From Salinicoccus hispanicus (GTDB taxonomy: Bacteria; Bacillota; Bacilli; Staphylococcales; Salinicoccaceae), in the NCBI RefSeq assembly GCF_009831115.1, contig NZ_WUUK01000003.1, forward strand, positions 186,001-250,000: a DNA stretch of 64,000 nucleotides. Reading direction: 5' to 3'. The position numbers and the translations under genes are program-made. Below the pieces are notes generated by a model. It had not been told where the DNA came from, searched no databases, and saw only the letters and a list, made by a program, of their open reading frames with translations. Positions 17,974 through 26,652 of the stretch are shown piece after piece. The stretch's first letter is position 1. Each line of letters begins with the position of its first letter.

Positions 17974-19014
17974 ATGACGACAGAAGTGGTGAATATCAAC
18001 AAGTCATTCGGCGACTTCCGGGCGCTGAATGATATCAATGTCACGATCAATGATGGCGAATTCCTCGCCATTCTCGGTCCTTCAGGATGCGGTAAGACGA
18101 CATTGCTCCGTCTGCTCGCAGGATTTGAATCACCGACGGACGGGATGATCCATATTAATAAAAGCCTGGTGGCAGACCGGAAGACCATCACGCAGCCCGA
18201 GCAGCGGAATGTCAGCATGGTCTTCCAGTCATTCGCACTCTGGCCACACATGACCGTCAGCCAGCATATCGAATTCCCCCTCAAGCACCACCGCTACGTC
18301 GATGCAGAACTGCGCAATCATTCAAAGGACCGGATCGACGAAGTGCTGAAGATTGTAGAACTAGAACCCTTTGCGGGGCGCCTGCCAGGTGAATTATCCG
18401 GCGGCCAGAAGCAGCGCGTATCACTCGCCCGCGCCATTGCACCGAAACCCGAACTGCTGCTGATGGATGAACCGCTCAGCAATCTCGACGCAGAACTCAG
18501 GCTTGAGATGAGACGCGAAATCCAGAACCTGCACCGTCTGACCCAGGCTGCCATCGTGTATGTCACCCATGATCAGGGCGAGGCACTCGCAATGGCCGAC
18601 CGCATCATCGTGATGAATAAAGGACATATCGAACAGATCGGTTCCCCGGAAGAAATCTATCATCATCCGAAAACACCATTCGTCGCTACCTTCGTCGGCA
18701 AGGCGAACATCTTCGAAGGTACTTGGGAAAACAATATATTCACGCCTCAGGGTACGAACGAAAAATGGAAGGATATCGGCGTGACAAAAGAACTGATATC
18801 CGAGAATATGTATGCCCTCCGTCCTGAACAGATAGAACTGAAGCATGCCGGTCAGAATGAAAATTTCGGCGAGATACTGACCCGGCAGTTTCAGGGCAAG
18901 GAATATCATTATTCTGTCCGGTATAACAATCAGACGGTGATCGTCTACAGGCCCGTCTCGGAAAAGTTTCGAGTTGGAGATTATGTATCTTTGAATCCTT
19001 TAGGTAATCATTAG
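17974..19014 (+). CDS. ABC transporter ATP-binding protein (FbpC/AfuC/PotA-like)
   Basis: A 346-residue ATPase with Walker A GPSGCGKTT, Q-loop VFQSF, signature LSGGQKQR, Walker B LLLMDEP and the switch His in VTHDQ. A C-terminal regulatory region resembling a TOBE domain follows, as in iron, spermidine and phosphonate importers. It begins on the base after the permease stop, so the transporter genes form a tight operon. It energises uptake of the ligand delivered by the lipoprotein at 15186-16220. Confidence 0.9.
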   Translation: MTTEVVNINKSFGDFRALNDINVTINDGEFLAILGPSGCGKTTLLRLLAGFESPTDGMIHINKSLVADRKTITQPEQRNVSMVFQSFALWPHMTVSQHIEFPLKHHRYVDAELRNHSKDRIDEVLKIVELEPFAGRLPGELSGGQKQRVSLARAIAPKPELLLMDEPLSNLDAELRLEMRREIQNLHRLTQAAIVYVTHDQGEALAMADRIIVMNKGHIEQIGSPEEIYHHPKTPFVATFVGKANIFEGTWENNIFTPQGTNEKWKDIGVTKELISENMYALRPEQIELKHAGQNENFGEILTRQFQGKEYHYSVRYNNQTVIVYRPVSEKFRVGDYVSLNPLGNH

Positions 19015-19157
19015 CTTGGTTAAAAAGTACTATCCACAAGAATCCATACAATAGAATTTTAACTCAGATGATCGAGAGTATAGATTTTCTTTTCCTATTT
19101 TATTTAAACTCATAGAAATATAAAAGAAACAGAGTTAGTCTAGTGTATCTCAATAAA

Positions 19158-19185
19158 ACAGCGCCCGAAAAATATGGGCGCTGTA
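19158..19185. terminator. Terminator between the ABC operon and the TRAP operon
   Basis: ACAGCGCCC / GGGCGCTGT is flanked by T-rich sequence on the minus strand and A/T-rich sequence on the plus strand. It lies directly after the M20 hydrolase gene. Confidence 0.75.
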
Positions 19186-19190
19186 AAAAT

Positions 19191-20348
19191 TTATGTTGTT
19201 GTAAAATTAATCATTCCTTCTATCCCAGCAGAAATCGCCTTCTCGGAAAAAATAATTTTTGAATTATGCAATGAAAGTCGACTCTTTTCCTCTGATGGTA
19301 TCTGTGTTCCTACTCTGAACAATGCACCTTTGATCTCTTCGAGATAAAAAGCAAAATCTTCTGATCCCATGGAAGGTTGAAGTAACTCTTCCATCAACTC
19401 TTCTGAGTTCTCCTCTACAAACTTATCGACTGTGTCAGAACTATTGATGACTGGGGGACAGTAATTATCAAAGTCTATTGTACATTCTGCATTCGACATT
19501 TTGGTAATATTATTAATGTATTCTGTAACCAAGCGCTCAGCCAATAAAAGAGACTCTTTTGAAAAGCTCCTGATCGTTCCGCTAAATTTACAACTCCCAC
19601 TAATAACATTTGTCTTCTCGCCGCCCTTGATTGTTCCTACCGTTATAACTAAAGGATTCACCGGATTATTATAGCGTGATACAATCGACTGAATAAAACC
19701 TATGATATCTGATGACAGGAATATCGGGTCTGCTGTTGTATGTGGATGGGCTGCATGCCCTCCACTCGCTTTGATATCAACATGAAAATTCATTGCGCCT
19801 GCCATCATGTCACCTTTTCTAAATCCAACTTTTCCTTCATTTAGATAGGGCCATGTATGGTAAGTAACCATTTCATCTATTTTGATATGGAGATGTTCAA
19901 GTTCTTTCAATACATACTTTGCACCTTGCATCGTTTCTTCAGCCGGTTGAAATATCACCACAATATTATACTTTAAATCGTCGTATAGTTTAGAAATGAC
20001 CTTGCAATAACCATACAGAATACTCGTGTGGATATCATGTCCGCACGCGTGCATGATTCCATCGTGTTTAGACGAGAAATCCAAACCGGTATTTTCTTCT
20101 ATAGGAAGGGCATCTATGTCGGCTCTGATACCAAGAGTTTTGTACTCTGGATTCTTCTCAATTACTCCAATCAAACCGGTTTTTTCGCTGAGTTCATGGA
20201 ATTCTATAATATCACTTTGTAATTCATTTCTAAGCTTCTGTGTAGTTAAATACTCTTTAAAGCTAAGTTCTGGATTTTCATGCATTTCTCGGCGGAATCT
20301 GATTATATCATCGATTTCATCTTCTATAAGTCTCTTTACATCATTCAT
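19191..20348 (-). CDS. M20-family amidohydrolase (N-acyl amino acid hydrolase type)
   Basis: A 385-residue zinc/manganese-dependent amidohydrolase of the IAA-amino-acid/hippurate hydrolase group, which releases an amino acid from an N-acyl conjugate. Metal-binding and catalytic stretches are HACGHDIH, FQPAEETMQGA, the dimerisation-domain SGGHAAHPH, and MGSEDFAFYLE near the C-terminus. It has no signal peptide, so it acts in the cytoplasm. It overlaps the TRAP binding-protein gene by eight bases and is the last gene of the operon. It probably hydrolyses the imported substrate. Confidence 0.88.
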   Translation of the reverse strand: MNDVKRLIEDEIDDIIRFRREMHENPELSFKEYLTTQKLRNELQSDIIEFHELSEKTGLIGVIEKNPEYKTLGIRADIDALPIEENTGLDFSSKHDGIMHACGHDIHTSILYGYCKVISKLYDDLKYNIVVIFQPAEETMQGAKYVLKELEHLHIKIDEMVTYHTWPYLNEGKVGFRKGDMMAGAMNFHVDIKASGGHAAHPHTTADPIFLSSDIIGFIQSIVSRYNNPVNPLVITVGTIKGGEKTNVISGSCKFSGTIRSFSKESLLLAERLVTEYINNITKMSNAECTIDFDNYCPPVINSSDTVDKFVEENSEELMEELLQPSMGSEDFAFYLEEIKGALFRVGTQIPSEEKSRLSLHNSKIIFSEKAISAGIEGMINFTTT

Positions 20349-21369
20349 TTAAATCTTCCTGTCCCATTTCAACAATGCGATTGTATCTTTCTTCACCCCA
20401 TGTGTCTGTACCAAGATTATCTCTGACACTTTGAGTCGCTTCTTTGAATGCATCAACATTTGGCTCTGTAATTGTAACTTCTTGTTCTTCAAGATCACTC
20501 ATCATCTGTTCTTCTTCACTCTGTAACTGTTCTGAAGCAACTTCATTAGCTTCTTGAGAGGCATCTCTAAAAATTTGCTGCTCTTCTTCGGTAAGACCTT
20601 CAAAGAATTCGTCGTTTACTGTTATAAAAGCAGGCTTATACATATGATTGGTAAGTGAAACATCGGATTGTACCTCCATAAATCCCCCAGCAACTATAGT
20701 TTCTAAAGGATTCTCCTGCCCATCTACAATTCCTGTTTCAAGTGCACTGTAAAGTTCCCCAAAGTCGATTGGCGTTGGACTCGCACCCAGTGCCTCGAAC
20801 GTCTGAACATAGTAATCTCTCTCTGGTGTTCTGAATTTCAAGCCTTGCATATCAGCCGGTTCATTGATTTCTGTATTGGATGAAATAACCCTTGGTCCTC
20901 TAGGTAATGTTCCGATATTGATGATACCTTGATCTTCTTTCAAAGTTTCATTCCATTCATCTCCAATATCCGATTCCAAGACATTTGCCCAGTGCTCATT
21001 GCTTTCCATAAGATATGGTAGGGAAAGCATTTCAATTTCTATCATTCCTGGATCTCCACTTGACATCAATTCAATGGATCCCATTTTCACTTGTTCCATC
21101 TGTTCAGCAGTTGATCCCAACTGGTTTCCAGGGAAAAGGTCTACAGTGTAGTTACCGCCTGTCTCCTCTTCCACTATTTCTTTGAATCTCTCCATACCCA
21201 CATATGCCGCTTCACCTTCATTTGCCCACGTACTGAATGAAATTGTTCCCCCTTCACTACCTTCAACTTCATTACTATCCTCTCCAGTATCTGCTTCATC
21301 TTCATTGCCTCCACCACATGCTGCTAGCACACCGATCATCAAAACTAATAACAATAAGAGCTTTTTCAT
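20341..21369 (-). CDS. dctP: TRAP transporter substrate-binding lipoprotein (DctP)
   Basis: A 342-residue DctP-family solute receptor with a lipoprotein signal (lipobox LAAC, then GGGNEDEAD). Family features are the N-terminal SFSTWANEGEAAYVGMERFKE, the PGNQLGSTAEQMEQVKMGSI motif, and GLKFRTPERDYYVQTFEALGASPTPI, with the conserved Arg that grips a carboxylate. The ligand is therefore probably an organic acid. It works with the DctQ and DctM genes upstream. TRAP systems are less usual in Firmicutes. Confidence 0.88.
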   Translation of the reverse strand: MKKLLLLLVLMIGVLAACGGGNEDEADTGEDSNEVEGSEGGTISFSTWANEGEAAYVGMERFKEIVEEETGGNYTVDLFPGNQLGSTAEQMEQVKMGSIELMSSGDPGMIEIEMLSLPYLMESNEHWANVLESDIGDEWNETLKEDQGIINIGTLPRGPRVISSNTEINEPADMQGLKFRTPERDYYVQTFEALGASPTPIDFGELYSALETGIVDGQENPLETIVAGGFMEVQSDVSLTNHMYKPAFITVNDEFFEGLTEEEQQIFRDASQEANEVASEQLQSEEEQMMSDLEEQEVTITEPNVDAFKEATQSVRDNLGTDTWGEERYNRIVEMGQEDLNE

Positions 21370-21371
21370 AT

Positions 21372-22151
21372 TTATCTCTCCCCATATATTTTATTTGTAG
21401 CGTTCAGTATATTATCTACAATATAATCAATTGCTTTTTCCCCAATTTCCTTACTTGGTTCAAACGTGTTTGAATAAATTCCGTCTTCAGAGATATCCTG
21501 CATATTCACATATATATCGACATTAACGCCGTCAACGTTCATCTGATTTAAATTAAGAATTTCATTCCCATTGTTAAAGCGTTTATTTCTTTCGAAGTTT
21601 TCTTGGCTTGCATCAACATGCTCCGGGTATAAATACCTCATTATAGAAGTCAATGGCTCGGCACCATGACCGGAAGGGTCGGATTCCGTAGGATACATCT
21701 CCTGTTTCTGCTTCTGCGTTAGTGTTTGCCAAAGGTTGAAAGTATACACTTCCAAATTCTTATGTTCTTCTCCAAGCGTACGTACAGCATTGTTAATTGA
21801 GCTCTTATTGCCAGCATGTCCATTTAAAAACACAATCTTATACTGTTCATGATCAATAAAATTTTCAATAATATCAAAAAGTATTTGAGTCACTGTTTCT
21901 TCACGAAGGGAAATAGTTCCAGGAAATGATTTGAAATAATTTGAGTTTCCAAAAGGAAGAGTGGGTGCGTAAAGATTATCACTCCTCTCTGCAACTTTCT
22001 CTGCAACATGTGTTGCTGCTAGAAAATCACCATTAATCGAATGCTCCCCATGCTGTTCCATCGACCCTAAGGGGAGGAAAATCACCTTGTTTTTTTCAAA
22101 TTCCTTCTTTATTTCCGGCCAAGTCATAAGATGTAACGCGTGCTTATTCAA
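21372..22151 (-). CDS. Creatininase-family amidohydrolase
   Basis: A 259-residue protein of the creatininase family, a group of metal-dependent amidohydrolases acting on cyclic or linear amides. The signature PLGSMEQHGEHSINGDF supplies metal ligands (E, H and D), and GHAGNKSS and SGHGAEPLTS supply more. It lies inside the TRAP operon, between the large permease and the binding protein. This suggests it converts the imported compound before or beside the M20 hydrolase. True creatininase activity cannot be concluded from sequence. Confidence 0.82.
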   Translation of the reverse strand: MNKHALHLMTWPEIKKEFEKNKVIFLPLGSMEQHGEHSINGDFLAATHVAEKVAERSDNLYAPTLPFGNSNYFKSFPGTISLREETVTQILFDIIENFIDHEQYKIVFLNGHAGNKSSINNAVRTLGEEHKNLEVYTFNLWQTLTQKQKQEMYPTESDPSGHGAEPLTSIMRYLYPEHVDASQENFERNKRFNNGNEILNLNQMNVDGVNVDIYVNMQDISEDGIYSNTFEPSKEIGEKAIDYIVDNILNATNKIYGER

Positions 22152-22170
22152 TATTATTCCTCCTTTTTAT

Positions 22171-23448
22171 TTAGCCATAGAATAAGTCAATCAGTATTAG
22201 AGAAAATACTGGGAAGAATCCCACAAGTATAGCTGTCACAATGAGTGGTACATACATTGGCATTACTTCCTTGACCAGTTCCATGAATCTTACTTTTGCT
22301 ATATCTGCAACAATATAAAGCATTATGCCGACAGGTGGTGATGCACCGCCAATTGTAAGGGTCAAAACCATCAACACTCCAAATTGAATCGGATCCATAC
22401 CTATCGCGATCATGATTGGTGTCAATATTGGTCCAAACACGAGTATCCCTTCGCTAGGGAGCATAAATAATCCAATGATGAGCAAGAATACGATTATGAT
22501 CAATATAATCAAGTATTGGTTCGTAGTGACACTGAAGATGAAATCAGCTACCTTGTCGGAAAGTTTCGCTCTCGTAACAACCCAAGCAAAGACTGATGCT
22601 GCTGCAATGATAATGAGTATCTTAGCCGATTCGAAGGTAGATTCCTTGGTAATATTCCATAAGTCTTTTAAAGAAACTGTTCTATATACAAACAGGGAAA
22701 TTATGACTGCATATAAAACAGCTATCGCTGCAGATTCGGTGGCTGTAAAAATACCAGAAACTATACCGATTACGATAATCAAAGGCAGAAATAGTGCAAA
22801 TGAACCTTTGTAAAGCGAACGTCCTCTTGCTTTAATACTAGCTTTAGGGTAACTTTTATATCCTCTCTTCTTTGAAATGAAGTATGTATATATCATTAGT
22901 GATATGGAAACGAGGAGCCCTGGTATGATGCCGGCAATTAACAAAGGACCAATTGGTGTGCCTGTTACGATGCCAAAGATAATAAGCGTAATACTTGGAG
23001 GAATAATGGGACCGACGATAGAAGAAGTCGCTGTAATGGCTGCAGCAAATTTCTTGTCATATCCTTCCTTCTCCATTGCTGGAATCAATACAGATCCTAA
23101 AGCCACAGTATCCGCTGTAGCAGAGCCGGAAAGTCCCGAGAATATCAGACTTGCGAAAATATTGACTTGTGCGAGCCCTCCTTTAAAGTGTCCAACCATT
23201 GTTTTTGCAATTTCGATAATTTTTTCAGTAATTCCTCCGGTATTCATAATTGCACCTAGAAATAAGAAGAAAGGGACTGCGAGTAAAGTGAAGGAATCTA
23301 TTCCTCCTACCATACTTTGGGCCACCATACTCAAATCATAGCCAGAAACAAATATGTACAATAGTGATGCTGCACCGATAGCAAATGCAACAGGTACCCC
23401 GATAACCAGAAGGAGGATCATGAATAGTAAAATCAGAACGACAAGCAT
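22171..23448 (-). CDS. dctM: TRAP transporter large permease (DctM)
   Basis: A 425-residue membrane protein of the DctM family, which forms the sodium-driven translocation channel. About twelve hydrophobic stretches run the whole length, and the family motif region around GLSGSATADTVALGSVLIPAM and PIIPPSI is clear. The C-terminal half contains LTIGGASPPVG. It abuts the DctQ gene with no gap, which indicates coupled translation. Confidence 0.92.
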   Translation of the reverse strand: MLVVLILLFMILLLVIGVPVAFAIGAASLLYIFVSGYDLSMVAQSMVGGIDSFTLLAVPFFLFLGAIMNTGGITEKIIEIAKTMVGHFKGGLAQVNIFASLIFSGLSGSATADTVALGSVLIPAMEKEGYDKKFAAAITATSSIVGPIIPPSITLIIFGIVTGTPIGPLLIAGIIPGLLVSISLMIYTYFISKKRGYKSYPKASIKARGRSLYKGSFALFLPLIIVIGIVSGIFTATESAAIAVLYAVIISLFVYRTVSLKDLWNITKESTFESAKILIIIAAASVFAWVVTRAKLSDKVADFIFSVTTNQYLIILIIIVFLLIIGLFMLPSEGILVFGPILTPIMIAIGMDPIQFGVLMVLTLTIGGASPPVGIMLYIVADIAKVRFMELVKEVMPMYVPLIVTAILVGFFPVFSLILIDLFYG

Positions 23449-23913
23449 TTACCTCCCCACCTTTCTTTCTTTCAATCTAGAGAAAACGTTTACAATGATT
23501 GCTAAAATCATTAGCAACGAACCGACAACTACTGAACCTCTCCAATATGACATTGGAATTCCCAGAGCAGGACTCGATGTATAACCAGCGACTCTTAATA
23601 GCTCCATCGATGAAAAAACAAGGACACTTAAGAAGATGAGTGATACGGCCACTGAGGCAGCCTTCAGAGCCAACGTGAATCTAGGCGGAATGTAATCGAA
23701 AAGAAAATCTACACCTAGATGGGCACCTTTGTAAGAAACAACGCTAGCCCCCAAAAATACCATCCACAACAGAAGAAATCTTGAAAGTTCATCACTCCAT
23801 ACAAGTGGACTATCAAGGACAAATCTAAAAAAGACCTGGGCAATTGAAGCAATTACAATAATGATAAAAAATATAGAACATATATTTAGAATCATGTTGT
23901 ACAGGTGTTTCAT
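23449..23913 (-). CDS. dctQ: TRAP transporter small permease (DctQ)
   Basis: A 154-residue four-helix membrane protein. The DctQ signature region is FVLDSPLVWSDELSRFLLLWMVFLGAS-like, and GAHLGVDFLFDYIP follows. It partners DctM in the membrane. It is the first structural gene after the regulator, 16 bases downstream of it. Confidence 0.88.
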   Translation of the reverse strand: MKHLYNMILNICSIFFIIIVIASIAQVFFRFVLDSPLVWSDELSRFLLLWMVFLGASVVSYKGAHLGVDFLFDYIPPRFTLALKAASVAVSLIFLSVLVFSSMELLRVAGYTSSPALGIPMSYWRGSVVVGSLLMILAIIVNVFSRLKERKVGR

Positions 23914-23929
23914 TAAACCACCTCATTTT

Positions 23930-24634
23930 CTAAAAATTATAGTCGATATGATATTTCCATATTTCAGTATTTACATAGTACTCAACAAATTCTGCCGGAA
24001 GATGTTCGGAATCATAAGTCAAACGATTGATTTTTAAAACAGGAGAGCCACTTTCAAGCTCCAGGTGATTTTGGACCAGACGATCTGCTTCAACAGACTC
24101 CAACGTTTCATTTGTATACTTAAATTGGATACTTGCCTTACTTTGAATCCAATCCCTCAAGTTATTAACTTCATAGAAGTCCTGTTCCGAAACATGTGAA
24201 AGAAAATCTATAGGATAATATGTCTTTAGAAAAAAGACCGGTTTCCCTTTATATTTTCTAACTCTTAAAAGACGTAATAGATTATTATTTTTCAAACTCA
24301 GTTTCTCAGCAATTTCAGAATCATTTACTTCACTGATATCCAAAGTGATTGTTTTAATCTCATCCCAATTTTCACTAAAATATTTTGAAAACCCTCCCTT
24401 GTAACTAATCGTCCGATTTACTCTTGAACTTGCTATTACTATACTTCCATTCTTAGGGATTCTATTGATATATCCTTCATTCTGAAGTCTCTTCAGTGCA
24501 TCTCTTACAGGAGAGCGACTGATTGAATACTTTTCCATCAACTCTTTTTCTGTCGGAATTTTTTCTCCAATATTATAGAATCCATTATGAATCTGAGTGA
24601 GTAAATCATTATATACCTGTTCGTTAAGTTTCAT
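23930..24634 (-). CDS. GntR/HutC-family regulator of the TRAP operon
   Basis: A 234-residue repressor-type protein. The N-terminal winged helix-turn-helix spans about residues 1-70 (IPTEKELMEKYSISRSPVRDALKRLQNEG), and a C-terminal UTRA ligand-binding domain follows from about residue 90, ending in EFVEYYVNTEIWKY. It heads the operon with the TRAP, creatininase and M20 genes. It probably binds the palindromes just upstream of its own start (24650-24672) and senses the transported compound or a derivative. Confidence 0.9.
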   Translation of the reverse strand: MKLNEQVYNDLLTQIHNGFYNIGEKIPTEKELMEKYSISRSPVRDALKRLQNEGYINRIPKNGSIVIASSRVNRTISYKGGFSKYFSENWDEIKTITLDISEVNDSEIAEKLSLKNNNLLRLLRVRKYKGKPVFFLKTYYPIDFLSHVSEQDFYEVNNLRDWIQSKASIQFKYTNETLESVEADRLVQNHLELESGSPVLKINRLTYDSEHLPAEFVEYYVNTEIWKYHIDYNF

Positions 24635-24649
24635 AACGCAATCATCCTT

Positions 24650-24672
24650 TTGTTATAACAATTAGACTAATT
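24650..24672 (-). promoter_or_regulatory. Candidate GntR operator palindromes
   Basis: Two adjacent short palindromes, TTGTTATAACAA (24650-24661) and ATTAGACTAAT (about 24661-24671), lie 16 bases upstream of the regulator start. The position fits autoregulation of the operon. Confidence 0.5.
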
Positions 24673-24753
24673 AACATAATAATATAAAATGTAATCAGAA
24701 TTGTCAATAAATTTTTATTATTCTGTCTCGTGTATTCCTGTAAATTTGATCAA

Positions 24754-24810
24754 AAAGATATGCTCCCTCAAGCGTTCACTTTCTCAAGTGTATGCTTTAA
24801 AGGGAGCATA
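24754..24810 (-). terminator. Terminator of the haloacid dehalogenase gene
   Basis: The outer stem TATGCTCCCT / AGGGAGCATA encloses a second inverted repeat. On the minus strand a TCTTTTT run follows, so it ends the HAD transcript. Confidence 0.7.
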
Positions 24811-24837
24811 TTGATATTCCAGAAGGTTCTCTAGGTT

Positions 24838-25494
24838 TTATAAAAGTTCCAGTATCCCATATAGATCTGTATAGGCCTGGTCCGGCTGGACATCGAGTGT
24901 CTCGGGCTGATCTTTATTCCTGTTGATCCAGGCTGTCTGAAAGCCGAAACTTGATGCTCCCATGATGTCCCACGTATTGGAGGACATGAATAGCACTTCA
25001 TCCCGCTTCAATCCAAGCTGATCCAATGCATACGCATAGGCTGCCGGCGTTGGCTTGTACTGTTTGATCTCATCAGCACTGATAATTCTATCGATATGGG
25101 TGTGGATATCCGAGCTTTCGACGAGTGGAACGATCATACTTTCCGAACCGTTCGAAAAGACAACACGTTGCTTATCGCTGCATTTTTCAAGCACATCGGC
25201 CACTTCCTCAAAGAGTTCGAGATTCAGATAGGCCATCATCAGCCGTTCCTCATCCTCTGTCTCAAGATCAACGCCTTCTGTCCTGCACGCATAGCGCAGC
25301 GCATCCCGTGTCACTTCATCAAATGGACGGTACCCTCCCATCAGCTGGCGCTGGAAGAAATATTTCACTTGCTTCTCCCGCCAGATTGCGCTGATCTTCT
25401 CTCCTTTATCCGGAAAAACCGATTCACAAGCCGCTTTTACAGAATGTACATCATACAGTGTGCCATATGCATCGAACACGAGCGCTTTGATCAT
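24838..25494 (-). CDS. Haloacid dehalogenase type II (HAD superfamily)
   Basis: A hydrolase of the L-2-haloacid dehalogenase subfamily. The catalytic nucleophile lies in ALVFDAYGTLYD, motif II is VVFSNGS, the conserved Lys is in YKPTPAAYAYAL, and the last motif is MSSNTWDIMGASSFGF. The frame opens at 25527, but AGGTGAAAGGGG supports the ATG at 25494 (MIKALVFD). The natural substrate could be a 2-haloacid or a phosphorylated metabolite. It is monocistronic with its own terminator. Confidence 0.85.
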   Translation of the reverse strand: MIKALVFDAYGTLYDVHSVKAACESVFPDKGEKISAIWREKQVKYFFQRQLMGGYRPFDEVTRDALRYACRTEGVDLETEDEERLMMAYLNLELFEEVADVLEKCSDKQRVVFSNGSESMIVPLVESSDIHTHIDRIISADEIKQYKPTPAAYAYALDQLGLKRDEVLFMSSNTWDIMGASSFGFQTAWINRNKDQPETLDVQPDQAYTDLYGILELL

Positions 25495-25610
25495 ATCCAT
25501 TCCCCTTTCACCTGCTGTGATACTCAACTGCTACCCTATCTTAACGATTGATAACCGGGGGGTATCTATATTATTTTATGAAACATTCAAAGTCATTTCA
25601 ATAAATCTAT

Positions 25611-25648
25611 ATAAAAATAGAGAGAAGACTTGATGATCTTCTCTCTGA
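25611..25648 (-). terminator. Terminator of the ADP-ribosyltransferase cassette
   Basis: AGAGAGAAGA / TCTTCTCTCT, followed on the minus strand by ATTTTTATAT, lies about 30 bases after the small basic gene. Confidence 0.75.
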
Positions 25649-25676
25649 CCCTATGCTATTTAGAGATCTTCTGCCT

Positions 25677-26027
25677 TTATTTATTTTTAGGTCTATAACC
25701 AGTCAGAGTGCTTTTTAGTGACCTTCTAGAAGTTTTATTTTTCTTTGGAAAAGTAACACTGCTTCTCCATTTACGATTTTTGCCATAAGCAGTAGGGACT
25801 TCTTTTACAGATGGTTGGTTCGATTCATTCATAAATTTTTGTAGGTGCTCTTCCATTTCTTTCGATGTCACTTTTAATTCATCCCTTTGGCTCTGATACT
25901 TTCCTGGATGTTTCTTAGCATCTTCCTCGAACCACTTCGCGTCTGCTTCCCATCTTTGTTCCATGTTGCTTCTTCTAGGTCTTGCAAGATTTTTAGGAGA
26001 CTCTTTTTGTTCAATCAACCTGACCAT
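25677..26027 (-). CDS. Small basic protein coupled to the ADP-ribosyltransferase gene
   Basis: A 116-residue protein I do not recognise. The middle (about residues 20-75) is charged and probably helical (MEQRWEADAKWFEEDAKK; LKVTSKEMEEHLQKFMNES). The last 35 residues are strongly basic (RKWRSS, KKNKTSRRSLKS, GYRPKNK), which suits nucleic-acid or protein binding. Its ATG overlaps the stop of the preceding ADP-ribosyltransferase-like gene by one base, so the two are translated together. It could be an antitoxin, a chaperone or a target-directing partner; the sequence does not decide. Confidence 0.65.
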   Translation of the reverse strand: MVRLIEQKESPKNLARPRRSNMEQRWEADAKWFEEDAKKHPGKYQSQRDELKVTSKEMEEHLQKFMNESNQPSVKEVPTAYGKNRKWRSSVTFPKKNKTSRRSLKSTLTGYRPKNK

Positions 26028-26569
26028 CAGATCACCACCTCTAATAAGATATATTTTATATCCTTTTCAATATCGTGAAAATTACTAATCACCTGGTATT
26101 TACACCCTCTATTTAATAGAAATTCTTTTTCTCCTGCAAATACAGATAACGGAGCAATATACGCTCCGTTTACCATTGCTGGTAATTTAGCTACAACAAT
26201 ATGTTTCATTGGTGATTGTGTCAATTTCTCAGTAACTTCTTGAGCAATGGACGTACTTTTAAAATCTGCAAAAGCTTCTATTTCATTATGACTTAAAATA
26301 AAGTCATATTCTTGCTCACTGACAGTACGGTATACTGTAAAGCTCTTTTCATATTTAAATTTTCTTAGGGCTTTATCTATATTATCTATTGGTTTCTGAA
26401 TATCGGTAGTTGCTTCCTCATAACGGTCTTCCCTTAATATGGTGTTTATCAACGTATACTTTTGTATACCTGTGTATTCTCTGATAGACCATTTTTCTTC
26501 AGTAGTAAGTCTAGGCATCCACTTTTTCAACGCATGTAATAATAAGCTTTTTTCCGATATTTCAGCCAT
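26027..26569 (-). CDS. Stand-alone ADP-ribosyltransferase-like protein
   Basis: A 180-residue protein resembling the catalytic domain of mono-ADP-ribosyltransferase exotoxins. The N-terminal EEKWSIREYTGIQKYTLIN resembles the start of that domain. The R-S-E triad can be read as Arg in VYRT (R81), STS in FKSTS (residues 105-107) and ExE in GEKEFLL (E147, E149), followed by LNRGCKYQVI. The ExE spacing is that of arginine-directed enzymes. No signal peptide, secretion domain or phage-head domain is present, so it would act inside the cell. AGAGG supports the ATG. The downstream basic protein is coupled. The function is unknown. Confidence 0.75.
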   Translation of the reverse strand: MAEISEKSLLLHALKKWMPRLTTEEKWSIREYTGIQKYTLINTILREDRYEEATTDIQKPIDNIDKALRKFKYEKSFTVYRTVSEQEYDFILSHNEIEAFADFKSTSIAQEVTEKLTQSPMKHIVVAKLPAMVNGAYIAPLSVFAGEKEFLLNRGCKYQVISNFHDIEKDIKYILLEVVI

Positions 26570-26652
26570 AGGTAACCTCTAATCTTTGATATTATTATAC
26601 CATCCCTCGAATGAACAGGGTATTATTACTCATTTAAAATCCGACAATCATC

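Noticed and set aside
15186..19014. Iron(III) specificity for the ABC transporter
   Set aside because: Family names point to iron, but there is no Fur-box-like sequence that I can see and the neighbour is a sugar isomerase. Substrate left open.
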